Below are positions 8,437-15,584 of a stretch of DNA of 38,825 bases, piece after piece. Source of the DNA: Blastopirellula sp. (GTDB taxonomy: Bacteria > Planctomycetota > Planctomycetia > Pirellulales > Pirellulaceae); the NCBI GenBank assembly GCA_002733575.1, contig NVWB01000003.1:1-38825 (forward strand), read 5' to 3'. Under the pieces are notes generated by a model. It saw only the letters and a list, made by a program, of their open reading frames with translations. It searched no databases and was not told the DNA's origin. Every line of letters begins with the position of its first letter. The stretch's first letter is position 1. Both the position numbers and the translations under genes were made by a program.

Positions 8437-10128
8437 TTATCGCTGACCCAAGACTCGATTCGAGACTTTAGGTGTATTCAGTTGAATCAACGCGGCGTTG
8501 ATTCCAGCGGCCAAAGTGGCATCGCCTTTGGGTTCAATCAACGCGACTTGATTCTTATTGATCAGCGGCTTTGCCACGGTTTGCACAATCACATCAGGCG
8601 TCACGCCACGTTTGCTAATTGCTTGTCCACTGGGCGAATAAAACTTTGCCGTGGTCAAACGCAATCCAGCACTGGAAACTCCCAGTGGGAAGATGCCCTG
8701 CACGGAACCTTTGCCGTAGCTGCGTTCGCCGACGATGGTTCCACGGCGATGATCGTGAATGGCACCTGCGAGGATTTCAGAAGCACTGGCCGAGTTGGAG
8801 TCGATCAGCACGACCAAAGGAACTCGCCAAGTACCGGTTGAGTGGGCCTTGTAATCGGCATCTTCTCGTGTACTTCGACCACGTGTGGTCACAATGGTTC
8901 CGTGATCTAGGAACAAATCGGCCATGTCAACCGAAGCCGAAAGCAGGCCGCCAGGGTTGCCTCGTAAGTCAATCACCAAGGCCCGCATGCCCAACCGATG
9001 TAATTTCCAAAGCGACGCAGTCAAGTCACGTGCGGTTGTTTTTTGGAAGCTTGTGATTTTCAAGTAGCCAACACCTGCTTCTGGATCGATGATCTTGGTG
9101 TCTACGATACTTGGTACATCAATACGATCTCGTTTGACTAACAGTTCACGTGAAGTGTTGTCTGGAGATAAAATGGTCAGTCGCACGCTAGATCCAATGG
9201 ATCCTTTCAGCATATCGGCCGCTTTGTCGGTGGTTAATTGTTGTGTGCTTTTTCCTTCGACCGCAACGATTCGGTCGCCAGCTTTTATACCAGCAGTTGC
9301 AGCAGGGCTGCCTGCGATCGAATTCACAATCAACAGCGTTCCGTTATCGGCTTTAAGCTCTACGCCTAGTCCTACGAAGTTGCCTTCGATTTGCGAATAG
9401 ATTTCGGTCAATTGATCTGGGGTAAGAAAGGTCGAATATGGATCAAGCGAACCGGCAGCGGCAGCCACAAATTCTAAGATTGTCGCCGCTTCACTAATCC
9501 CAAGTTTCTGAGCAGCAATCGAAGCGGTATAAATGGCCATGTCGCGAGTTTCCTGTCTGCTACGAACTCGCTGCCAAGGCACGGTTTCATTCAGGTGCTG
9601 GCGTGTGGCAATGATCTGTTGTTCAGACGCGTTCTGAGTATTCACCGCACGAAAGGCCGGTTCCGATAAGGATATATCGAGTTGCCCGATTCCTTGACGC
9701 GTCAGATCAGACCAGTCAGGGTTATTCACATAGCTCGTTTGAATTTTGTACAGCACTTCGTCATACAGTTGAATGGCTTGCGCCTTGGTCATCTGACGCA
9801 CGCTTTTGACAAAGCTGCTATCGGTATAGCGGCGGGCCACATCGTAATGCCGACGAGAGTCAAGCTTCTTCGATTCGAAAATCTGTTCGCCTGGATAATC
9901 ACGAACGGCGTCTTCGTAATGGGTTAGCGCTTCGCCCCAGCGACCTGATTGTTCAAGTTGCTCTCCTTGTTCTACTAAGCGACCAATGGCCGTTTCATCA
10001 CGTAAGGCGTCTGCCGGAATGCGTACTTGGGCATTCAATTGAATCGGGGCAAGTAGTAACAACGCAAAGAGAGCGTTCGCAGACCAGAGGGTCAGTTGTT
10101 CAAGTTGTGGCTTCCTGCGATGCAGCAT
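8437..10128 (-). CDS. S41 family carboxy-terminal processing peptidase with PDZ domain
   Basis: The 563-residue product starts at the ATG at 10128 and begins MLHRRKPQLEQLTLWSANAL, with a hydrophobic signal segment and a cleavage region near LNAQ. A helical region containing a short tetratricopeptide-like stretch (GRWGEALTHYEDAVRDYPGE) follows. The PDZ domain is around residues 245-325 (FVGLGVELKADNGTLLIVNS). The S41 protease core contains VIDLRGNPGGLLSASV and the SNSASASEIL motif with catalytic Ser448, and GERSYGKG with catalytic Lys473, 25 residues later as in Prc. It likely trims exported proteins at their C-termini in the periplasm. A longer frame from 10284 adds 52 residues without a signal-like start and is rejected. 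Confidence 0.88.
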   Translation of the reverse strand: MLHRRKPQLEQLTLWSANALFALLLLAPIQLNAQVRIPADALRDETAIGRLVEQGEQLEQSGRWGEALTHYEDAVRDYPGEQIFESKKLDSRRHYDVARRYTDSSFVKSVRQMTKAQAIQLYDEVLYKIQTSYVNNPDWSDLTRQGIGQLDISLSEPAFRAVNTQNASEQQIIATRQHLNETVPWQRVRSRQETRDMAIYTASIAAQKLGISEAATILEFVAAAAGSLDPYSTFLTPDQLTEIYSQIEGNFVGLGVELKADNGTLLIVNSIAGSPAATAGIKAGDRIVAVEGKSTQQLTTDKAADMLKGSIGSSVRLTILSPDNTSRELLVKRDRIDVPSIVDTKIIDPEAGVGYLKITSFQKTTARDLTASLWKLHRLGMRALVIDLRGNPGGLLSASVDMADLFLDHGTIVTTRGRSTREDADYKAHSTGTWRVPLVVLIDSNSASASEILAGAIHDHRRGTIVGERSYGKGSVQGIFPLGVSSAGLRLTTAKFYSPSGQAISKRGVTPDVIVQTVAKPLINKNQVALIEPKGDATLAAGINAALIQLNTPKVSNRVLGQR

Positions 10129-10702
10129 ATCAAAATTCCATCTCGTCAAAGGCATGTCACAGTGAAGCAGGCAAATTGCGATCGGGGGAAATGCAAGTTG
10201 TAGTTTGCCAGTTGCAACACTGTTGCCGGTTATAGGGGGAGGTACAACCGTTGTTGAAGGGCCGCGGATTTCGACCCTTAACAATATAGGTCACGATTAG
10301 GCCCTGGTCAAAAAAACCAACAAGAATCTTAGAGAGATTTCTTCCGCAAAACCGTTACACCCTGTCGTGTGTGGTGTAATAAAATGGCTTACGGCTACCT
10401 GGTGAGATTCAAACGATTAGTCGGTTCGCGCTTCCTGGCGCAGCGGTACATCTTGAACCGATCCTGCAAGGCAATTCACTGGCCTCGCGTCTGGGCATCC
10501 TTTCGACATACTACTGTATGGAACCAACGGCGTTTTGGTTCATTTTTAGACGAAGATTTCTCAGGTAAATGTTCAGAACAAACGCCCTGGTAAGCACTTA
10601 GAAACAATCAAGCAGACCAATGAAAGCACCGGTCACTTTGGGGAAAAAGCCTAGTTGGGTGCCATGCCCACGCGAAAGCGAAAGCGCATGGCACCTTGGC
10701 TC
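10129..10702. other. Intergenic region between S41 protease and NPYESPQ gene
   Basis: No supported gene is seen in these 574 bases. A 74-codon plus-strand frame at 10369-10593 has no recognisable features and no ribosome binding site. Bases 10421-10461 contain a 7-bp perfect inverted repeat (TCGGTTC/GAACCGA) enclosing a nested GCGC stem, a weak hint of structured RNA. The palindromic repeat at 10657-10695 is listed separately. The promoter of the S41 gene should lie at the left part of this region, but no boxes can be assigned. Confidence 0.4.
10657..10695. repeat. Palindromic dispersed repeat, full copy
   Basis: Perfect 10-bp arms GGTGCCATGC (10658-10667) and GCATGGCACC (10686-10695) enclose an 18-base loop containing CGCGAAAGCGAAAGC. 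The element is the reverse complement of the copy at 5191-5224 over most of its length. It lies seven bases after the stop of the minus-strand gene at 10703, so it may act as a 3' hairpin for that transcript. Confidence 0.75.
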
Positions 10703-11260
10703 TCAGGCATCCGTTTGTACGCTCGTGCGGTTATCATAACGATCAATGATGGCTGCCAGATTCTCTAGTTGAACGTCTTGCAGATGAGAAGTGATGATGC
10801 AAGTTTGGTTGCCAGATTGATCGGTAACATGCAACCCTTGGAGTCCTTCTAGACAAATCGATTGAAGATCGGCCCAGTTGTACTTTAGCCGCTTGAGTTT
10901 TTCACTTTGCTCGATGCCGGCAACGATTCGTTTGTCGATATAGATCGGCGATTTCACGCGGCGTTCGTAGTGATCAAATATCAAAGCAAGAAAACGCGTG
11001 ATTCCAGCGACTATAAATCCACCAGCAATGATTTCGAAAACAAACAGCTCCTGCGGAATCCAGTTTAAGCTGGTGTAATGGAAGTAAACTAAGAGACCAA
11101 CCACAAGGCAAATGGTAGCGAACAAGCAAAGAACCAAGACGACTCCCAGGTAACGATAGTTGGTATCATCATGTAAGGTTGAGAAGACAAGATCTTCCAT
11201 ACACTCGACCTGCGGCGATTCATAAGGATTCTCTACCACTTTAATTTCTTCATTGCTCAC
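10703..11260 (-). CDS. Planctomycete NPYESPQ membrane protein
   Basis: The product has about 185 residues and begins MSNEEIKVVENPYESPQVEC, with the N-terminal NPYESPQ motif common in small planctomycete membrane proteins. Two hydrophobic segments follow: LGVVLVLCLFATICLVVGLL near residue 40 and FEIIAGGFIVAGITRFLALI near residue 75. The C-terminal half is soluble, with IYIDKRIVAGIEQSEKLKR and a region rich in charged residues, and probably faces the cytoplasm. I assign the GTG at 11260 because it overlaps the upstream stop as TAGTG; a GTG at 11272 is the alternative. The gene before it on the same strand shares the motif, so the two are probably one operon. No enzymatic motif is visible and the function is unknown. 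Confidence 0.72.
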   Translation of the reverse strand: MSNEEIKVVENPYESPQVECMEDLVFSTLHDDTNYRYLGVVLVLCLFATICLVVGLLVYFHYTSLNWIPQELFVFEIIAGGFIVAGITRFLALIFDHYERRVKSPIYIDKRIVAGIEQSEKLKRLKYNWADLQSICLEGLQGLHVTDQSGNQTCIITSHLQDVQLENLAAIIDRYDNRTSVQTDA

Positions 11261-11580
11261 TAGCCTAGCCACGCAAACAGACCAGCCATGGCTCCGAGTG
11301 TGCCAGCAATGCCAAGGACGACGACTTGATAGAGAATAATGTTGCCCAAGTTACTTTTGCCGGTCTTACTGTTGAACGTTTTGCGGCAGCCGTTGCAGAT
11401 GACATGGCTTAAAATTCTGTGACCGATGGCTCCACCCCAGAGAGTAAAACGGGGAGATCTGGCATCGCTGACTCCGCAATTGGGACAAGCGGCCCCGGTG
11501 TAATTAGCGTTTGCTTTTGCCTTAGCAGCAGGCGAAGCTTGAGGTGCCTGCGGAGATTCGTACGGATTATCTTTGAACAT
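11260..11580 (-). CDS. Small NPYESPQ protein with zinc ribbon and membrane segment
   Basis: The 106-residue product begins MFKDNPYESPQAPQASPAAK. Residues of about 30-72 hold two Cys pairs, CPNCG and CNGC, spaced like a zinc ribbon. The C-terminal part, LGNIILYQVVVLGIAGTLGA to AWLG, is one membrane segment or two short ones. A GAAGG ribosome binding site precedes the ATG at 11580. The gene overlaps the next one at its stop. Proteins of this build are frequent in Planctomycetota and their role is not known; binding of a metal by the Cys pairs is an inference from spacing. Confidence 0.75.
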   Translation of the reverse strand: MFKDNPYESPQAPQASPAAKAKANANYTGAACPNCGVSDARSPRFTLWGGAIGHRILSHVICNGCRKTFNSKTGKSNLGNIILYQVVVLGIAGTLGAMAGLFAWLG

Positions 11581-11642
11581 GAAAATAGCCTTCAGTAGAA
11601 ATAAGATTTAGATAGGGTTTAACGGATTAAGATATCACTATA

Positions 11643-12629
11643 TCATTTTCCTGGCAGATAGCCAAATTCTTTGAACCAAGCGAGTGCATCTTCGATTGAT
11701 TCTTCCACAGGTCGAGTGGTGTAGCCGAGTTCTTTAATTGCCTTGTCGCTGTGGTAGTAGTGATACTGGGAAGACATTTTGAGTGCGCCGGAATTAACGT
11801 CCATTTCTCGTTTGCGGAACTTGGAGACCACATCGCCAAACATGCCGACTCCGGCAGCAAACAGTGAGTCCATCCGGCAGAATGGTTTTCTGGTGCCTGC
11901 TTGTGCGGCAAATAGTTGCCAGAGTTCGAGATAGCGTAGATTGGCCCCGCCGAGAATATAGTTCTCGCCAGGGCGTCCTTTTTCAATCGCAGCAATTGCC
12001 CCGGCGGCCACATCACGTACATCGGCCACACTACAGCCTCCACGAGGTGAAATGGGCGGGCGATTCTTGATGACTTCCAATAACATTTTACCAGAAGAAG
12101 GTTTCCAGTCCCAAGGGCCCAGCATGAAGCCAGGGTTGACGATCACCGCGTGTAAATCTTTTTCTTTAATCACGGTTTGCAGTGCGGCTTCTGCTTCACG
12201 CTTGCTGGTGACATACGAACAGGGCACCTTGCCTTCTCTCGGGGTGGTTTCATCAGCAGGTGCGTCTGGCTGGCCGATACCGAGGGCATCGACACTGGAA
12301 ACATGCACCATTTTGGCGTTAGCCGCAGCAGCCGCGTTCGCCACGTTTCTTGTCCCTTCGACATTCACTTGGCGCGCTTCGTCTAACATGGACCAACCAA
12401 TATGAACCAATGCGGCCGAGTGAATCACTGCCGACACACCCTGACAGGCCGCTTCTATGGAAGTGGGATCTTCTAGATCACCAATACGCACATCGACGTC
12501 TAATTCGGCCAGCGGGCGCGAGTCACAGTTTTTGCGGACCATGGCTCTTACCGATTTGCCTTGTTCGAGTAAGAGCCGAACAATGTTGTTGCCGACTAAG
12601 CCAGTGGCACCTGTTACTAGTATGGTCAC
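11643..12629 (-). CDS. NAD-dependent epimerase/dehydratase, extended SDR family
   Basis: The 328-residue product starts at a GTG at 12629 with a GGAGA ribosome binding site upstream. It begins MTILVTGATGLVGNNIVRLL, the GxxGxxG Rossmann motif that binds NAD(P). DVDVRIGDLEDP follows near residue 45, HSSVDALG-like VHVSSVDALG supplies the catalytic Ser near residue 113, and YVTSKREAE gives the YxxxK catalytic pair near residue 140. An IVNPGFMLGPWDWKPSSGKM segment near residue 165 is typical of extended SDRs. It resembles dihydroflavonol-reductase and hopanoid-associated (HpnA-like) epimerases, but the substrate cannot be fixed. It is cytoplasmic and stands alone between genes of unrelated function. 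Confidence 0.88.
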   Translation of the reverse strand: MTILVTGATGLVGNNIVRLLLEQGKSVRAMVRKNCDSRPLAELDVDVRIGDLEDPTSIEAACQGVSAVIHSAALVHIGWSMLDEARQVNVEGTRNVANAAAAANAKMVHVSSVDALGIGQPDAPADETTPREGKVPCSYVTSKREAEAALQTVIKEKDLHAVIVNPGFMLGPWDWKPSSGKMLLEVIKNRPPISPRGGCSVADVRDVAAGAIAAIEKGRPGENYILGGANLRYLELWQLFAAQAGTRKPFCRMDSLFAAGVGMFGDVVSKFRKREMDVNSGALKMSSQYHYYHSDKAIKELGYTTRPVEESIEDALAWFKEFGYLPGK

Positions 12630-12895
12630 GCGTATTATCTCCGCTGATTCAAAACAAAATAAATTCGATATGAGATGTCCTCTATTATTGTCCAGAGAGG
12701 GCCTCTCTACAAATCAGATCGAGCGTTGCAGCAGAAATCTTTGAAGAAGAGGGCCGGATCAGCAAATTTAGTCTGCTAGCAGCTGATATCACTGTTTGTA
12801 AAAGGAACCAAGCAGGGTAGATTACCGTATCACCAGATGAACTGGGGCATTAGTTACCTATTGTTTAGATCGCCAAAATCATGGAGGGCATCCGC

Positions 12896-13972
12896 ATGCA
12901 AGGAAGACTTGTATCACTTAGCTTAGCACTGTTTCTATTATCGTTACCGCTAGCGACTCATGTATTCGCTCAATCAAGAGAGGATCAGGTCATTCATGCT
13001 TCGGCCACTGTGCTTAATGAAGTGATGGCGGTGCCAGCCAAAGGAATCCCTCGCGCGTTATTAAAAGATGCACAAGGAATTGTGATCATTCCCAACATGA
13101 TCAAAGGGGGCTTTGTGATCGGTGTACGTCATGGACGGGGAACTGTCATGGTTCGAGATGAACAAGGCAATTGGCAACCTCCACAATTTGTAACGATGAC
13201 CGGCGGTAGTTTCGGTTGGCAAGCAGGCGTGCAAAGCACCGATGTTGTGCTAGTTTTTAAATCGAAAAATAGTGTTCAAAGTTTACTGACCGGCAAATTT
13301 ACATTGGGCGTCGATGCAGCGGCAAGTGCAGGACCAGTGGGGCGTCAAGCATCTGCGGGAACCGATCTTAAATTGCAGTCAGAGATTTATTCTTACAATC
13401 GTAGCCGTGGTTTGTTTCTGGGGGCATCGCTCGATGGCAGCGCTTTACAGATCGATCAGTTGGCCAACCAAAATTATTATGCCCTGACACCGACCACGGG
13501 TGTATTGCCGCAATCAAGCGGTGTTCTCCTTGCTACGTTGGCAAAGTACACCACACAGCCAGCAGTTGTTACTACGCAACCACTTAGTTCGGTAGTCGTG
13601 CCTAATCCAACGCCTGCCATGCCAGCAGGTGCGGTGACTGGGCCTCAGCCTGTGGCTGATCCGATTGCCGTACTTCGAAATAAACTGGCAGCCTCATCCG
13701 CTCAGCTTGGAAACATTCTGGATGCACAATGGAGAACGTATCTGGGACTTCCAGTGGAAGTCTTCCGCGATGGGGCCCATCCACATCCAACCACATTGCA
13801 GCGTAGCATCACGCATTTTGATGCCGTGGCAGGCCAAGCTATTTATGGATCACTGACTCAACGTAATGAATTCCAAACGGTCAGCAACTTACTGAAGCAG
13901 TACTCGGCGGCTTTGATTCAGTTGGAACAAAAAAATAGAACAGTTGTGTTGCCACCGCCGCCTGCCCAGTAG
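12896..13972 (+). CDS. Secreted SYLF (Ysc84/DUF500) lipid-binding domain protein
   Basis: I place the start at the ATG at 12896, because GGAGGG at 12883-12888 sits at the right distance before it; the ATG at 12881 overlaps that site. The 358-residue product begins MQGRLVSLSLALFLLSLPLA, a signal peptide ending near VFAQ. Residues of about 30-205 form the SYLF domain, with an AQGIVIIPNMIKGGFVIGVR segment, FVTMTGGSFGWQAGVQSTDV, DLKLQSEIYSYNRSRGLFLG and a GASLDG turn. SYLF domains bind phosphoinositides or other lipids. A Pro- and Val-rich linker leads to a helical C-terminal region of about 100 residues that I do not recognise. The gene is single, facing convergently toward the DUF1552 gene. Confidence 0.86.
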   Translation: MQGRLVSLSLALFLLSLPLATHVFAQSREDQVIHASATVLNEVMAVPAKGIPRALLKDAQGIVIIPNMIKGGFVIGVRHGRGTVMVRDEQGNWQPPQFVTMTGGSFGWQAGVQSTDVVLVFKSKNSVQSLLTGKFTLGVDAAASAGPVGRQASAGTDLKLQSEIYSYNRSRGLFLGASLDGSALQIDQLANQNYYALTPTTGVLPQSSGVLLATLAKYTTQPAVVTTQPLSSVVVPNPTPAMPAGAVTGPQPVADPIAVLRNKLAASSAQLGNILDAQWRTYLGLPVEVFRDGAHPHPTTLQRSITHFDAVAGQAIYGSLTQRNEFQTVSNLLKQYSAALIQLEQKNRTVVLPPPPAQ

Positions 13973-14043
13973 AGAGTTTTATTTCGGGTGGCCGCGATGT
14001 CGGTTTTGGAGATCGCTGGCCACTTCATACCAACGTATTCAAT

Positions 14044-14120
14044 GGGTAGCACCGCCGACGATTCCGGCGTTGGCTTTGCTTCAGGATCAACCGCTTTCGG
14101 AATCGTCGGCGGTGCTACCC
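14044..14120. repeat. 22-bp perfect hairpin with TGAAGCAAAG loop motif
   Basis: Two 22-bp arms (14044-14065 and 14099-14120) are perfect reverse complements. The arm starts GGGTAGCACCGCCGACG. The 33-nt loop holds GTTGGCTTTGCTTCA at 14069-14083, whose reverse complement TGAAGCAAAGCCAAC matches the loop of the hairpin at 20182-20254 in 14 of 15 bases although the stems differ completely. It lies between the convergent SYLF and DUF1552 genes and could also serve as a bidirectional transcription stop. Confidence 0.85.
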
Positions 14121-14158
14121 GATATTAAATTGTTCGGTTCAGTAAAATAAAAAGTGCT

Positions 14159-15523
14159 CTAAATTCCAGTCAGCATTTCAGTCGAATCGCCAAAGCGTTC
14201 TTCCTCGATCCCCATTTTATCTAACATCGAGAGATAGAGATTGGACGCTGGAGTATCACCTGCAAGCTTCAGATGTTTACCTGGCGTTAACGCTCCGCCA
14301 GCTTTTCCGGCAACAATCATCGGTAAATTGCTGTGTTGGTGACGATTAGCGTCTGCCAGTCCGCTTCCATACACAACCATTGAATTATCGAGAAGTGTTT
14401 GTCCTTCGCCTTCTTCGACACTTTTCAATTGATCAAGGAAGTAAGCGAATTGTTCAGAATAGAAGGTGTCAATCTTTTGGATCTTGTCCATCTTCTCTTG
14501 ATCGTTTCGATGATGAGACAGAGAATGATGGCCATCGGAAACTCCAATATCTCGGAAAGACCGATTGCTTCCGTCGTGGGCCAGCATAAACGATGCCACC
14601 CTCGTGGTATCTGTGCGAAATGCCAAGACCATCATATCCATCATCAAGCGAATATGCTCATCGTATTTGTCAGGTTTACCCTCAGGCACCTTGGCATCGG
14701 GTAGCGTGTATTGGCCAAACTTTTCGGATTTCTCAATCCGTTTTTCGATTTCACGAACGCCAGTCAGATACTCGTCGACCTTTCTTTGATCGTTTTTTCC
14801 CAACTGTTTATGAATTGCTTGTGCGTCGGCTGTGACAAAATCTAGGATCGAACGCTGCTCTGCCGTGCGTTGCTGGTAATTGCGTTGACGTTCTTCGCCA
14901 GATCCATTACCAAACAGGCGTTCAAATACCAAGCGAGGGTTGGACTCTGGTGTCATCGGCGTGGTGTCCGATCTCCACGAGATATTGTATTGATACGCAC
15001 ACGAGTAGCCAGAATCACAGCCACCAGATTTTCGAGCGCCATCACATGACAGTTCAAGCGAGCGGAATCGTGTTGCATCGCCGATATGATTCGCCATGAC
15101 CTGATCAATCGATATCCCTAACTGAATATCGGCCCCAGATGTTTTCTTAGGCCGCATCCCGGTTAGAAAAGTAGCATTGGCCCTGGCGTGATCTCCGGCA
15201 CCATCTTTGCCTGCCCAACCATTGGCATGTTCTAGCCCGGTGATCATCTGGAAATCGGCTTTGTGTTTCTCTAAAGCCTTTAAAGATTCATTCAGTTCAT
15301 AATCTTTCCCCTCGCCGTTGGGCATCCATTTATCTTTAATCACACCGTTCGGGAAATAGATATAGGCGGCCCTCAGTGGTGCCCCTGATGCGGTGGTGGC
15401 TTGGGCAGGTTTCTCTGCACCTAATGCTTGCCGAATACCTAGCGATTCCAAGGCAGGCAAGGCAACACTGAGCCCAATTCCTTTAAGGAAAACTCGTCTT
15501 GTACTGGTGTGATTGAGTGACAT
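14159..15523 (-). CDS. DUF1552 family protein, Tat-exported
   Basis: The 454-residue product begins MSLNHTSTRRVFLKGIGLSV, a twin-arginine signal (TRRVFLKG). The body shows the DUF1552 pattern: AAYIYFPNGVIKDKWMPNGE near residue 55, FQMITGLEHANGW near residue 90, ATFLTGMRP near residue 125, LELSCDGARKSGGCDSGYSC near residue 158, and DNSMVVYGSGLADANRHQHS with NLPMIVAGKAGG near the C-terminus. These proteins are related to DUF1501/sulfatase-like folds; their reaction is unproven. The gene lies 61 bases downstream of the large DUF1592-type cytochrome gene on the same strand. This pair is a recurrent two-gene unit in planctomycetes, so the two are expected to work together outside the cytoplasmic membrane. 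Confidence 0.9.
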   Translation of the reverse strand: MSLNHTSTRRVFLKGIGLSVALPALESLGIRQALGAEKPAQATTASGAPLRAAYIYFPNGVIKDKWMPNGEGKDYELNESLKALEKHKADFQMITGLEHANGWAGKDGAGDHARANATFLTGMRPKKTSGADIQLGISIDQVMANHIGDATRFRSLELSCDGARKSGGCDSGYSCAYQYNISWRSDTTPMTPESNPRLVFERLFGNGSGEERQRNYQQRTAEQRSILDFVTADAQAIHKQLGKNDQRKVDEYLTGVREIEKRIEKSEKFGQYTLPDAKVPEGKPDKYDEHIRLMMDMMVLAFRTDTTRVASFMLAHDGSNRSFRDIGVSDGHHSLSHHRNDQEKMDKIQKIDTFYSEQFAYFLDQLKSVEEGEGQTLLDNSMVVYGSGLADANRHQHSNLPMIVAGKAGGALTPGKHLKLAGDTPASNLYLSMLDKMGIEEERFGDSTEMLTGI

Positions 15524-15584
15524 GACTTTAGCCTTTTGTGAACGTGTTTGTTCAAAAACTATAATGGAAGGTGTTCAGGATTCT

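Noticed and set aside
10369-10593. 74-codon plus-strand frame
   Set aside because: Composition is unlike protein and there is no start signal; part of it is an inverted repeat.
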